This document shows positions 34,648 through 44,225 of a DNA stretch of 59,106 bases, piece by piece (positions within the stretch are counted from its first letter, which is position 1; every line of letters starts with the position of its first letter). A model generated the notes under the pieces. It worked only from the letters and a program-made list of their open reading frames with translations, had not been told where the DNA came from and did no database searches. The translations under genes and the position numbers were made by a program. Source of the DNA: Candidatus Heimdallarchaeota archaeon B3_Heim (GTDB taxonomy: Archaea > Asgardarchaeota > Heimdallarchaeia > Hodarchaeales > Hodarchaeaceae); NCBI GenBank assembly GCA_003144275.1, contig NJBF01000029.1, positions 1 through 59,106 on the forward strand, read 5' to 3'.

Positions 34648-34679
34648 TCATAATCAATTGATTAATCGGAGGAATCACA

Positions 34680-34835
34680 ATGGCAGATATTTTTGATGAA
34701 CTATTAGGATCAGAGTTAAGTTTGATGTTTTTTATTTCGATAACAGTTTGGTTGATAATTTTCGTTTACCTTTATTATACCAACAATCGAGTAAAGAATT
34801 TAGAAATGGAGCTTGAGAGTCTAAAAGAAGAATGA
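34680..34835 (+). CDS. ccmD: CcmD-like small membrane protein
   Basis: A 51-residue protein behind a GGAGG site (34668-34672). It has one membrane helix (SLMFFISITVWLIIFVYLYY) followed by a charged amphipathic tail NNRVKNLEMELESLKEE. Size, topology and position between ccmC and ccmA match CcmD, which stabilises the CcmC-CcmE interaction and release of holo-CcmE. CcmD proteins are poorly conserved, so the call rests mainly on context. Confidence 0.65.
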   Translation: MADIFDELLGSELSLMFFISITVWLIIFVYLYYTNNRVKNLEMELESLKEE

Positions 34836-34901
34836 AAAAGTCTCTCCTTCTGAATCAGATCTTCACATTTTTCATGGATATTGGAACCAAAGGAACTGGA
34901 A

Positions 34902-35600
34902 ATGGTAACAAACCAACAAGCTGACAATACTGTTGTAAACCTATCAAAAATAAGTAAAACTTATGGATTTACAGCGGCGCTTAAAAATATAAGCTTATCT
35001 ATTGAAACGGGAGAAACAATCGGTTTAATTGGAAATAATGGTGCTGGTAAGAGTACCTTACTTAAAATTATTGCTTTGCTTGTATCACCATCCTCGGGGA
35101 ATATGGAATTCAGCGGAGTAGATGTTAAAGATCGCAAAGCTGTTCTAAAGAAAGATATGGAAGTTTTATTAAGCCACGCGTTCTTGTTTGATGATCTCAC
35201 TGGAAGAGAGAACTTGGAATACTATTTCAAAATGAATAAAAGAATTAGTAATCCCAAACAGGCTGTTAAAGAAATTGTTAAGCAGTTCAATCTTAAATTG
35301 TATATAGATCGACCAGTAAGAGAATATTCAACAGGAATGGCAAAGAAACTAGAAATTCTTCGTGTTTCATATCCTACTCTTCCGAAAGTGCTATTACTTG
35401 ATGAACCCTTTAGTGGATTGGATGTGGAGAATAGGAAAATGTTACATACGATAATTAAAGATCATCCTCCTAATAAAACAGTTATCATTTGTTCCCATGA
35501 TTTTAACGCAATCGCCCAGTTATGTAGTCGTGTTTATTATTTAGAGAAGGGGAGGATAAGTCAATCCTATCTTCCGAATGAATATGATCAATTTCTATAG
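34902..35600 (+). CDS. ccmA: CcmA-type ABC transporter ATPase
   Basis: A 232-residue ABC ATPase with Walker A GLIGNNGAGKSTLLKI, signature YSTGMAKKLEI (a YSTGM variant of LSGGQ), Walker B VLLLDEPFSGLD and switch His in ICSHDF. With CcmB it uses ATP to release heme-loaded CcmE from the CcmC complex. The ATG at 34902 follows AAAGGA by seven bases; the frame extends upstream to a TTG at 34881. It is flanked by ccmD-like and ccmB genes, which fixes the assignment. Confidence 0.85.
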   Translation: MVTNQQADNTVVNLSKISKTYGFTAALKNISLSIETGETIGLIGNNGAGKSTLLKIIALLVSPSSGNMEFSGVDVKDRKAVLKKDMEVLLSHAFLFDDLTGRENLEYYFKMNKRISNPKQAVKEIVKQFNLKLYIDRPVREYSTGMAKKLEILRVSYPTLPKVLLLDEPFSGLDVENRKMLHTIIKDHPPNKTVIICSHDFNAIAQLCSRVYYLEKGRISQSYLPNEYDQFL

Positions 35601-35635
35601 TTAAAGCTTTAAATAAGTGAAACTGATGATTTGAG

Positions 35636-36325
35636 ATGTCAATACTAAGCGATACATTTTATATGATGAAAAAAGATCTAGTTCTAGAATTTCGAACAAG
35701 GGAGACTCTTTTTGCAATGGGATTATTCTCTTTTGCCGCTGTATTGATTTTTTCGTCGTTATTCAACCTCATTGAAAATATCACACTTGAAGCTCAATAT
35801 ACGATCTCAACAGCTGCAATGTGGTTCATCGTTACCTTTACAATTATGTTAGGTTTAAATTCTATGTTTTCCAGAGAAACCCAGAAAAACTCAATTTACT
35901 CTCTGCTTTCTTTGCCTGTAAAACCCCAAGCAATCTTTTTGGCCAAACTTTTCTATCTGGTTGTAATTGTAGGTGTTGTCGAGATTTTTGCTTTTATTGT
36001 GGCAATCGTATTTTTGAACATCTCCATTCAAGGAAGTCTTTTACTTTTTATCTTTGTATTAATTTTTGGGACATTAGATCTTGCTGTTGCAGGATGCGTT
36101 GTTTCTTTATTAACTATTTATGCGAAGTCAAAGACTTTAGCAATCCCAATACTCTTTTTCCCACTCATTCTTCCCTCGATAATTATTGCCGCAGATGCTA
36201 CAAGAAATTTGACATTTTATTACGATCCTACTGCAGTGATAACCAATGCACTGATCCTATTCCTCCATGCAGTTATTATTTCAGTATTAACTCTACTGTT
36301 GGTGGAGGATTTAATTTCAGAATAG
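35636..36325 (+). CDS. ccmB: CcmB-type membrane component
   Basis: A six-helix membrane protein of 229 residues. The N-terminal MMKKDLVLEFRTRETLFAMGLFSF and FSRETQKNSIYSLLSLPVKPQAIFLAKL are typical for CcmB. It is the membrane partner of the CcmA ATPase. The gene begins 35 bases after ccmA. It converges with gcvH, from which it is separated by about 90 bases. Confidence 0.88.
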   Translation: MSILSDTFYMMKKDLVLEFRTRETLFAMGLFSFAAVLIFSSLFNLIENITLEAQYTISTAAMWFIVTFTIMLGLNSMFSRETQKNSIYSLLSLPVKPQAIFLAKLFYLVVIVGVVEIFAFIVAIVFLNISIQGSLLLFIFVLIFGTLDLAVAGCVVSLLTIYAKSKTLAIPILFFPLILPSIIIAADATRNLTFYYDPTAVITNALILFLHAVIISVLTLLLVEDLISE

Positions 36326-36412
36326 GAATTTAAAATAGCCATAGAAAAAAGGGATTCACCTAAGGATGAAATACTCCTTAGGAATGAATGTTAAAATAAG
36401 AAGATTTGGTGG

Positions 36413-36799
36413 TTATGCACAGAAATCCTTGTATTCTGCAGGACTCATTAAATTTGCTAAATCAGCATCGAGATTGGAAGGTTTAACTCTTACTAGCCAG
36501 GATCCGAAAGGATCTTCATTTACATTTTCAGGAGCATCTTCTAATTCCTCATTAACTTCAGAAATCTCTCCAGATATGGGACTAAACACATCACTAACAG
36601 CTTTAACACTTTCTACAGAGGTAAAGACTTCACCTTGTGTAACCGTATCTCCAACTTCGGGGAGTTCGACCATGACAATATCTTTTAATGAATCTTGGGC
36701 AAAATCAGAGATTCCGACTAAACAAGTACCATCATCTTCCACTCTAACCCATTGGTGTTCTTTATAGTATTTACATGAATCGTCAACTTCGGGGGACAT
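36413..36799 (-). CDS. gcvH: Glycine cleavage H protein (lipoyl carrier)
   Basis: A 128-residue lipoyl-domain protein. The modified lysine is Lys66 in SVESVKAVSD; the N-terminal YYKEHQWVRVEDDGTCLVGISDFAQ and the end DPFGSWLVRVKPSNLD are standard for GcvH. It carries the aminomethyl group in glycine cleavage. None of the other gcv genes is here; it stands divergent from the hdr operon with ~210 bases between. GcvH-like proteins also serve as lipoate carriers in other systems, including sulfur-related Hdr pathways, but this sequence looks like classical GcvH. Confidence 0.88.
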   Translation of the reverse strand: MSPEVDDSCKYYKEHQWVRVEDDGTCLVGISDFAQDSLKDIVMVELPEVGDTVTQGEVFTSVESVKAVSDVFSPISGEISEVNEELEDAPENVNEDPFGSWLVRVKPSNLDADLANLMSPAEYKDFCA

Positions 36800-37013
36800 A
36801 ATTTAACACATCTTTTCAAAAACTAATAATAACGTGACCTGATGAGATTGTGTCCTTAAAACATTTTTTAATTTATTCAATCTTTGCTATTGTTATGAAA
36901 AAGGTACGTAGAGGCTACAAAACGATTATTAATCAAAGAATATATAAAGCCAGTAACTAAATCAGGTGACGTTTACTTTTTAGTTAGCATTAGGGCTAGT
37001 AAATGTGATTTTC

Positions 37014-37649
37014 ATGGCTATAAAAACCTTTAATCTAAATACTGCCGATTTAAACTTTAAAAACGAAGTGGTGGCTGAAGAGGGTGGAGAACATCTGAAA
37101 AAGTGTTTTCAATGTTCCTCATGTACATTGACCTGTCCTGTTGCCGATGTGGGATTGGATCTTAACCCTCGTAATATAATTCGACAAGTCTTAATTGGAA
37201 TGCGGAAAGAAGTTCTAGAATCTAAAGCTATCTGGCAATGTGTGGGATGTTTTGAATGTACGGATCGATGTCCACAAAATGTTCGCTTTACAGAGATTAT
37301 TGAGGTTTTACGCCGAATTGCCGTTCGAGAATCAAAGAATAAGGACAAAAATAAGCGTATTCGGTTATCTAAAGAAGGAAAATTAAAACATTCATTTGAT
37401 AAAAGGTTTACAGAGAGTGTTTGGCTCTGGGGTAGAACGTGGGAGCCAGAAATGATTGGGCGCTATTTTATGTATGGACGGGGCTTTCCCTTTGGTGCTT
37501 TGGTCGGATTTAAGTACATATCGATGATCGTGGGTATGATAGTCAAGTTTAAGATTGAATTCTTCCCACCATGGAACTCTAAAGCGAGAAAAGAGGTTCG
37601 TGCGATTTTCAAAAAAGCAAAAAGGATAGAACAGGAGATAAGGGTATGA
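37014..37649 (+). CDS. hdrC: HdrC-like Fe-S subunit
   Basis: A 211-residue protein with two [4Fe-4S] motifs (CFQCSSCTLTCP and CVGCFECTDRCP) characteristic of HdrC, the electron-transferring subunit of heterodisulfide reductase. The C-terminal half is longer than usual and basic. The ATG at 37014 follows GTGAT. It overlaps the HdrB gene by 4 bases. In this organism the electron acceptor is unlikely to be the methanogenic heterodisulfide unless coenzymes M and B are made; another disulfide may be used. Confidence 0.85.
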   Translation: MAIKTFNLNTADLNFKNEVVAEEGGEHLKKCFQCSSCTLTCPVADVGLDLNPRNIIRQVLIGMRKEVLESKAIWQCVGCFECTDRCPQNVRFTEIIEVLRRIAVRESKNKDKNKRIRLSKEGKLKHSFDKRFTESVWLWGRTWEPEMIGRYFMYGRGFPFGALVGFKYISMIVGMIVKFKIEFFPPWNSKARKEVRAIFKKAKRIEQEIRV

Positions 37650-38530
37650 AAGTCGGTTATTATCCAGGATGTTCACTCCACAAAGTGGCGAAGGAATATA
37701 ATAAATCAACCTACAAAATTGCAGAAAAGCTTGGGTTGGAGATGGAGGAGATAAAAGATTGGAACTGTTGTGGGGCATTGGAAGTTGAGGCGGGAAATCC
37801 ACTCGCTGCAAAAGGTATAGTTGCTAGAAATCTAGCTTTAGCCGAGGAACAGAATTTTGATTTGCTAACAGCGGTATGTCCTGCCTGTACATACCAATTA
37901 ATAAATGTAAATCGGATGATGGAGGAAGATAAACAAAAAGCCGATGTAATTAACTCATTGATGGACAACAGGAACTATACTCCTGGTAGCGTGAAACCAA
38001 TACACTTTCTACAATTACTTCGTGATAAAGTTGGATTAGAGAAAATCAAGGCACAAATTCTCCCAGGTAATCCTCTTGCAGGAAGAAAAGGTGTTTCTTA
38101 TTATGGGTGCTTTTGTGTGCGCCCAAGCGACATTATCCAATTTGAAGATCCAGATAATCCTACATTTATGGATGATCTGATTAATGTTGTAGGGGCTGAA
38201 ACTCCACATTTTCCAATGAAAACAAAATGTTGTGGAGCTACTCAATTACTTGTAGCAAAACCTACTGTGGAAACTCTCACAGGAAATATCATTGTAAACG
38301 CCAAAGAAGTGGGTGCTGAATTCATTGTAGTTGCGTGCCAAATGTGTGCATTAGCCCTTGATGGCCAACAGAAACAAGCAATCAAAAGGGTAGGAGGAGG
38401 AGATTTCAAAATTCCTGTGTTATACTTCAGTCAATTACTTGGAATAGGAATGGGTCTCAGTTACAAGTCATTGGGACTTGGATCAAATTATGTTTCTCCC
38501 AAAAAATTGATGAAACCTGTTAAAGTATGA
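37646..38530 (+). CDS. hdrB: HdrB-like disulfide reductase subunit
   Basis: The catalytic subunit, 294 residues, with two CCG domains: YYPGCSLHKVAKEY ... NCCGALE and YYGCFCVRPSDIIQFEDP ... KCCGATQ. These bind the noncubane iron-sulfur clusters that cleave a disulfide. The conserved ACPACTYQL and ACQMCALALDG patterns add further ligands. It is translationally coupled to hdrC (ATGA overlap) and sits before the HdrCB fusion and HdrA. Confidence 0.88.
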   Translation: MKVGYYPGCSLHKVAKEYNKSTYKIAEKLGLEMEEIKDWNCCGALEVEAGNPLAAKGIVARNLALAEEQNFDLLTAVCPACTYQLINVNRMMEEDKQKADVINSLMDNRNYTPGSVKPIHFLQLLRDKVGLEKIKAQILPGNPLAGRKGVSYYGCFCVRPSDIIQFEDPDNPTFMDDLINVVGAETPHFPMKTKCCGATQLLVAKPTVETLTGNIIVNAKEVGAEFIVVACQMCALALDGQQKQAIKRVGGGDFKIPVLYFSQLLGIGMGLSYKSLGLGSNYVSPKKLMKPVKV

Positions 38531-38542
38531 GGAGATAAGATT

Positions 38543-39676
38543 ATGGTAATTTCAGAGAGTCCTGTAAAGTACGAACTTGATGTTAAATCTGATGAACTGA
38601 AATCAATGTTACAGGCATGTTATCAATGTTCTTCCTGTACCAGTGCATGTCCAGTCAGAAGATTTTCGAAATTTAATCCAAGGAAAATTATTCACAATTA
38701 TATATTTGATTTTCAAGTAACTGAAGATGAATTAACAGCTTGTTTGACATGTGGATTATGTCTGGAAGTTTGCCCTCAAAAAGTCGATTTTCCAGAATTT
38801 ATACGCTTATCTCGTGAACAGCTAGGCGTGGATGAAGACAAGTTTGCTCATCATAATATTTTCAATATCATGCAGGTATTCATGAATGAAATGACCGATT
38901 CAGGGATGAAATTTGATTATGAGGGAGAAATAGATCCAGAATCTTCAATTGCTTACTTCCCTGGATGTATTGATCTCTATGATAAGTTCCTAGATTTAAA
39001 AGAAACGAGTTTTCATCAAATTGGCCAGAGTGCTATAAATGTGATCAACAAAACGGGTATTAAACCGAATTTACTGTCATTAAAATGTTGCGGTCACGAT
39101 GCATATTGGACTGGTGATATGGATGCATACGATCAGGTACGAGAATATAACACGAAAGTAATCAAGGAATCAGGAATATCCACCTTAGTTGTATCATGTG
39201 CTGAGTGCTATTATTCTTTTGAGGATTTGTATGACCTTGACAAGGTTAAAGTTCAGCATATATCACAGTTTATCGAAGAACGGCAGGATAAATTACAATT
39301 TAAGGAAGAGGCAACAACTCTGACCTATCATGACCCATGTCGATTGGGACGATTCATGAATGAATATGATAGCCCAAGAAATGTGTTAGAAGCTACTGGC
39401 GCCTCCATTAAAGAACTCTCGTCAAATAAACAATTTACAAAATGCTGTGGAGTATCTGCTTGGTTACGATGTGATGATGCCTCACGAGCTATCATGTTAC
39501 GGAAACTAGAAGAGGCAACACAAGCAGTTGGAGAGGAAGGTACTCTAGGTGTTGCGTGCTCGAAGTGTTATGCACATCTAAATTGTGTCTTAGAGGATAA
39601 AAAACCTCAACACAATTTCAAAATCAAAGTCAAAGAACTAGGTATGATTGTTGATGAGAGGTCGAGTTCCAAATAG
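38543..39676 (+). CDS. HdrD-like fused Fe-S/CCG protein
   Basis: A 377-residue fusion of an HdrC-like module (CYQCSSCTSACP and CLTCGLCLEVCP) with an HdrB-like module having two cysteine-rich regions (YFPGCIDLYDKF ... KCCGHDAYWTG and YHDPCRLGRFMNEY ... KCCGVSAW). The arrangement matches HdrD and related glycolate-oxidase-type or lactate-utilisation proteins. Its presence beside separate hdrC and hdrB gives the operon two CCG-type sites, suggesting two different acceptors or a structural duplication. A good AGGAG precedes the ATG. Confidence 0.82.
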   Translation: MVISESPVKYELDVKSDELKSMLQACYQCSSCTSACPVRRFSKFNPRKIIHNYIFDFQVTEDELTACLTCGLCLEVCPQKVDFPEFIRLSREQLGVDEDKFAHHNIFNIMQVFMNEMTDSGMKFDYEGEIDPESSIAYFPGCIDLYDKFLDLKETSFHQIGQSAINVINKTGIKPNLLSLKCCGHDAYWTGDMDAYDQVREYNTKVIKESGISTLVVSCAECYYSFEDLYDLDKVKVQHISQFIEERQDKLQFKEEATTLTYHDPCRLGRFMNEYDSPRNVLEATGASIKELSSNKQFTKCCGVSAWLRCDDASRAIMLRKLEEATQAVGEEGTLGVACSKCYAHLNCVLEDKKPQHNFKIKVKELGMIVDERSSSK

Positions 39677-39694
39677 CAAATGAGAGGAAGAAAA

Positions 39695-42600
39695 ATGGCT
39701 GAAACAATGTTAGGATCTGTAGCGGTGATAGGAGGAGGAATTGCTGGAATACAAGCCTCTTTAGACATGGCTGATCAAGGTTTTCTTGTATATCTTATTG
39801 AAAGCAATCCATCAATCGGAGGAAGAATGGTACAATTAGATAAAACCTTTCCCACGTTAGATTGTGCAATGTGTATATTAGGGCCAAAATTAGTTGATGT
39901 TCAAAGACATCCGAACATCCAGCTGCTGACTTATTGTGAACTAGAAACACTTTCAGGCACTCCTGGAAACTTCACTTTGAAATATCTAAAGAAAGCTCGT
40001 TATGTTGATGAAGAGAAATGTACGGGGTGTGGAGAATGTGAGGAAAACTGTCCGTACTATGTTGATGACGAGTTTAATGCTGGTCTGATGAGAAAAGACA
40101 AAAAAGGCCGAGATAAGCCAGCAAGGAAAAATGTCTCTATCCCCTTTCCTCAAGCTGTACCTAAGGTTGCATATATAGTACCTGAAACTTGTCGCTATCT
40201 TACAAAAGGAAAATGTGGTATATGTAAGAAGAAATGTGGTCCAGGAGCAATAAATTATGAACAAAAAGACGAGGAAAGGGAGATTCACGTTGGCGCGGTA
40301 ATTGTAACAACTGGCTTTGATCCATTTGATGCAAAAGAAATAAGTAGCCTTCACTTTGGCCAATACCCAAATGTAGTAACAACTATGCAATTTGAACGAT
40401 TGCTTAATGCCTCAGGACCTACCGGAGGAGAAGTTATCCGTCCCTCAGATCAAAAGCACCCGAAAAAGATAGCGTTTTTACAATGTGTGGGGTCACGAAA
40501 TCCTTCTCTTAATAAAAATTATTGTTCTGCTGCGTGCTGCATGTATGCCATTAAGGAGGCAATTATGGCGAAAGAACATGATCCAAATGTCGAAGCGTAT
40601 ATTTATTATATGGATATACGGGCTTTTGGTAAAGGGTTTGAGGAGTTTTACCAACGTGCAATCAACGAGTTTAATATTCATTTTATAAAATCAAGAGTAA
40701 GTGAAGTTCGAGAAAATCCAGAAAACAGAAATTTAATAATAAAATATGAAGATTTTAAAGGAACCCCAGGTATTTCCACAGAGGAAATGGACATGGTGGT
40801 CTTATCCACTGGATTAGATCCTTCTTCTCACTCAGAGTTTCTAAAAGAACGGTTGCATTTGGAGTTATCTGACACCGGTTTTGTTGTAACAGATCCGTTA
40901 AAACCTCTAGAAACTAATCAAGAAGGTGTTTTTGTGTGTGGAGTTGCATCCAGTCCAAAAGATATTCCTGACACTGTAGCCCAAGCAAGTGGTGCAGCAG
41001 CAAAAGCATCAATATTACTGAAAGACGCAAGAGGCACTGAAATTGAGGAAATTAAACTACCTCGCGCCATTAAAGTCAGTCCTACTGATGAACCACGGAT
41101 CGGTGTACTTGTTTGTCATTGTGGACATAATATAGGTTCAGTGGTTGATTGTAAAGAAGTAGCAGATTATGCTAAAAAATTCGATAATGTTGTTTATGCG
41201 AATGATCCTATGTATGCTTGTGCAGCGGACTCTCAGGTGATGATTAAGGAAGCCATTAAAGAACATAAACTGAATCGGGTCATTGTTGCATCATGTACAC
41301 CCCGGACACATGAACCCTTATTTAGAAGTACACTTATTGAAGCAGGATTAAATGAATTCTTATTTGATCTTGTTAATTTACGTGAACAGGTTTCATGGGT
41401 TCATCCTCATCAAGAGGAGGAAGCAAATGAAAAGGCAAGAGATCTGGTTCGTGGTGCAATTACACGTGCCTGTGGTTTAGAACCTCTCTTTAAAGAAAAA
41501 ATTCATATAATCAAAAAAGCAGTTGTTATTGGTGGAGGATGTGCTGGAATGACCAGTGCTCTTGACCTTGCAAGAGCAGGGTATCCTGTGTATCTGGTTG
41601 AAAAAGAGGATCAACTAGGAGGAGAACTCCTCAAGATACCTGAATTACATAATAGTTTGAAAGGGCCAGAAGTTGTCGAAAAGTTACGTAAAGAAATAGA
41701 AAATGAACCTGAAATTTCTATATTCACAAATGCTAAACTAGAAGAACTTAGTGGCGCAGTGGGGAATTTTAAGGGAAAAATAAAGGGGAAAGAGATTCAA
41801 TTTGGAGCAGTTATACTTGCTACAGGAGCAGAACCTTTCACACCAAATGGTTACTATAATTACGGGACTTCTTCCAATATCATTACTCAACGCGAGCTGG
41901 ATGAACGGTTTGATGAGGTCGATCCTCAAAATGTCGTAATGATTCAATGTGTTGGATCACGAGAAGATGAAGCTCCAAGATCCTATTGTTCTAGAATATG
42001 CTGTACTGTTGCAATTAAGAATAGTATCCGAATTAAAGAGCGAAATCCTAATGCAAATGTTTTTGTTCTTTATAAAGATATTAGAACCTATGGTGATTTA
42101 GAAGAATTATACCTGAAGGCAAGAGAACTGGGAACAATTTTCATTCGGTATACTGATGAACAAAAACCAACTGTAGATGCTGATGGCACTGTAACAGTTT
42201 TTGATGAGATGCTAGGAGTTAATTTACAGATAAAACCCGATCTAATTGTTCTTAGTGTTCCCCTAGTTCCAAAACCAAATGAAGAATTAAGTCAGATGTT
42301 TAAAGTACCTCGTGGATCCGATAACTTCTTTTTAGAGGCACACGTGAAACTTCGACCAATAGATTTTGCCACAGATGGAATATTTCTTGCAGGCACGGCT
42401 CATTTTCCGAAATTTACCTCTGAAAGTATCTTTCAGGGAAGTGGTGCCGCTGTCAGGGTAATGGCCCTCTTAGCTAAAGGGTACATTTTGTCAGAAGGAG
42501 CGATAGCAATTGTCAATCAAGACGTATGTCGTGGTTGCGGGAGATGTGAAGAAGTGTGTCCATTCAAAGCAATCGAGCTTGAAGTAAAGACCATTAAGAT

Positions 42601-42811
42601 GGAAACCCAAGAGCTTAAAATGGTTAAAGCATATATAAATGAAGCAGTATGCAAGGGTTGTGGAACCTGCGTAGTTACTTGTCCAGTATCAGCAATTACA
42701 ATTAAACATTTCCCTGATAAGCTAATTGAATCTCAATTCGAATCAATACTCACAAAACCAGAATTTACTGAACAAATGGAGGCAGATATGTCGCAAGTGG
42801 AAGCTCCATAA
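39695..42811 (+). CDS. hdrA: Tandem HdrA flavoprotein
   Basis: A 1038-residue protein made of two HdrA-like flavin units. The first begins with the FAD loop VAVIGGGIAGIQASLDMADQ and CTGCGECEENCPYY. The second has VLVCHCGHNIGSVVDC, a second FAD loop AVVIGGGCAGMTSALDLARA, and two C-terminal ferredoxin sites (CRGCGRCEEVCPF and CKGCGTCVVTCPV). HdrA performs flavin-based electron bifurcation, splitting electrons between ferredoxin and a disulfide. The first half lacks the N-terminal Cys domain that the second half has. The ATG at 39695 follows GAGAGGAAG; a second ATG lies five codons upstream. Confidence 0.88.
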   Translation: MAETMLGSVAVIGGGIAGIQASLDMADQGFLVYLIESNPSIGGRMVQLDKTFPTLDCAMCILGPKLVDVQRHPNIQLLTYCELETLSGTPGNFTLKYLKKARYVDEEKCTGCGECEENCPYYVDDEFNAGLMRKDKKGRDKPARKNVSIPFPQAVPKVAYIVPETCRYLTKGKCGICKKKCGPGAINYEQKDEEREIHVGAVIVTTGFDPFDAKEISSLHFGQYPNVVTTMQFERLLNASGPTGGEVIRPSDQKHPKKIAFLQCVGSRNPSLNKNYCSAACCMYAIKEAIMAKEHDPNVEAYIYYMDIRAFGKGFEEFYQRAINEFNIHFIKSRVSEVRENPENRNLIIKYEDFKGTPGISTEEMDMVVLSTGLDPSSHSEFLKERLHLELSDTGFVVTDPLKPLETNQEGVFVCGVASSPKDIPDTVAQASGAAAKASILLKDARGTEIEEIKLPRAIKVSPTDEPRIGVLVCHCGHNIGSVVDCKEVADYAKKFDNVVYANDPMYACAADSQVMIKEAIKEHKLNRVIVASCTPRTHEPLFRSTLIEAGLNEFLFDLVNLREQVSWVHPHQEEEANEKARDLVRGAITRACGLEPLFKEKIHIIKKAVVIGGGCAGMTSALDLARAGYPVYLVEKEDQLGGELLKIPELHNSLKGPEVVEKLRKEIENEPEISIFTNAKLEELSGAVGNFKGKIKGKEIQFGAVILATGAEPFTPNGYYNYGTSSNIITQRELDERFDEVDPQNVVMIQCVGSREDEAPRSYCSRICCTVAIKNSIRIKERNPNANVFVLYKDIRTYGDLEELYLKARELGTIFIRYTDEQKPTVDADGTVTVFDEMLGVNLQIKPDLIVLSVPLVPKPNEELSQMFKVPRGSDNFFLEAHVKLRPIDFATDGIFLAGTAHFPKFTSESIFQGSGAAVRVMALLAKGYILSEGAIAIVNQDVCRGCGRCEEVCPFKAIELEVKTIKMETQELKMVKAYINEAVCKGCGTCVVTCPVSAITIKHFPDKLIESQFESILTKPEFTEQMEADMSQVEAP

Positions 42812-42830
42812 CAACTAGAGGATGAAGAAA

Positions 42831-43268
42831 ATGACCCAAGCTGAAACAACTACCTCAATTAAAGTTTTTGAACCAACAATCATTGTATTTGCCTGTAATT
42901 GGTGTTCTTACGCTGGTGCCGATTTAGCTGGTGTATCACGATTAAAATATCCAAGTAATATCCGAATTGTCCGTGTTATGTGTTCTGGACGAGTAGATCC
43001 TGCGTTTGTAATGAAGGCTTTCTTGAAAGGAGCTGATGGAGTTATGGTTGCAGGCTGTCACCCTGGAGATTGTCATTATTTGGAGGGTAATTTACGAGCG
43101 AAAGAGCGTATTGATAAAATGGTCGAAGCCATGAAAATCCTTGGCTTTGAGAAGGATCGTTTTCGTCTGGAGTGGATCTCAGCCAGTGAAGGTAAACGTT
43201 TTGCCCAAATCATGACCGAATTCACAGAGCAAGTACGTACCCTCGGACCGATAAAGAAATCTGAATAA
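42831..43268 (+). CDS. mvhD: MvhD-type electron transfer subunit
   Basis: A 145-residue [2Fe-2S] protein with IVFACNWCSYAGADLAGV, RVMCSGRVDPAFVMKAF and GCHPGDCHYLEGN, all characteristic of MvhD, which links an electron donor to HdrA. In methanogens it connects the Mvh [NiFe] hydrogenase, but here no hydrogenase large or small subunit follows it, so a formate dehydrogenase or ferredoxin partner elsewhere may take that role. The ATG at 42831 is preferred; AGAGGATG sits directly upstream and overlaps the earlier ATG at 42822. Confidence 0.88.
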   Translation: MTQAETTTSIKVFEPTIIVFACNWCSYAGADLAGVSRLKYPSNIRIVRVMCSGRVDPAFVMKAFLKGADGVMVAGCHPGDCHYLEGNLRAKERIDKMVEAMKILGFEKDRFRLEWISASEGKRFAQIMTEFTEQVRTLGPIKKSE

Positions 43269-43314
43269 ATCGGTTTAGGAGGTTTCTCCCCTCTTGTTTT
43301 TTGCGTTTTCTATC

Positions 43315-44211
43315 TTAACTGAGGCCGTACACTTGTTTGGGTGCTAAATAGTCTGGGAATTTGTCTATTAAGGCTTTACGAACTGTAAAACAAAGGTGAC
43401 AGTGATCAATAAACTGTTCATCTTTAAACATACTAAATTCTCTTGCCAATTGAGCTGGACCGCCTTCTATTAATGGTCTACAAACAGGATGAGATTTTCC
43501 ATCGTATTCAATTGCTAGTTTCGATAGAGGGGTTTTCCAGATATTACCCATACTCAATCCTTGACAAATATGAACATGTCCGTAGGTATCGAGATGAACT
43601 CTTTGAGGGTTTTCTAAGTCTTCATAGGGACATTCTGTAAATTCACTCCAATGTTTAGTAGGTAGATCTTCTGTTAAAGTTTCAGTAGCACGCCCTCTAA
43701 ACATTACTCCTCCTCCTACGACAGGAGCTCCCCTTTCTTGCTCCTGTTTATCCGTAATTGAAGGACTTTCAATACATATCGAATCTCCGGGTAGCTTCAG
43801 GTTGTTTAATGCCTTAAGTGCATTTACAGCAAAGTTTTCTTGTTCTTCACCATAATGAAAAAGATCATTACTTATACTGATGTCAGAAATCCCGAGTTCC
43901 AAAAGTGCGTGTAGCCAAAGTTCTGCATCTGCTACTGAGGTTGCCCAATAGCCATTGGTAACGATTCCAGTCTTAAGGCCCATATTTTTAGCCATTTTAA
44001 TACCTTCTAGCATCTGTGCATAGTATAAAAAGGGTTCTCCCCCTTCAAAATACACGAAGGAAAGAGTATCAATATTTTTGAAGTCTAAAAATACTTTTTC
44101 CAATTGCTTGTGAGTAAAGGTACCTTTGGATGAAGGACTACAGTATAAAAAACAATGATCACATTCAAAAAGACACGTATAAGTGAATAAAAAATGAACA
44201 GAACTTACCAT
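43315..44211 (-). CDS. Radical SAM protein
   Basis: A 298-residue radical SAM enzyme with the [4Fe-4S]-binding CX3CX2C motif at Cys13, Cys17 and Cys20 (TCLFECDHCF), the SAM-binding YFEGGEPFLYY and GIVTNGYWATS. Later Cys-rich segments (VHICQGLS, CRPLIEG, HCHLCF) resemble an auxiliary cluster site of SPASM-like members. The reaction is not evident. It converges with mvhD and is divergent from the maturation protease remnant, separated by only 14 bases. Confidence 0.82.
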   Translation of the reverse strand: MVSSVHFLFTYTCLFECDHCFLYCSPSSKGTFTHKQLEKVFLDFKNIDTLSFVYFEGGEPFLYYAQMLEGIKMAKNMGLKTGIVTNGYWATSVADAELWLHALLELGISDISISNDLFHYGEEQENFAVNALKALNNLKLPGDSICIESPSITDKQEQERGAPVVGGGVMFRGRATETLTEDLPTKHWSEFTECPYEDLENPQRVHLDTYGHVHICQGLSMGNIWKTPLSKLAIEYDGKSHPVCRPLIEGGPAQLAREFSMFKDEQFIDHCHLCFTVRKALIDKFPDYLAPKQVYGLS

Positions 44212-44225
44212 AACAAACCCACATA

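Noticed and set aside
35821..36333. 170-residue Cys/Phe-rich frame on the plus strand
   Set aside because: It is a frame-shifted shadow of ccmB; the ccmB frame has the expected helices and family motifs.
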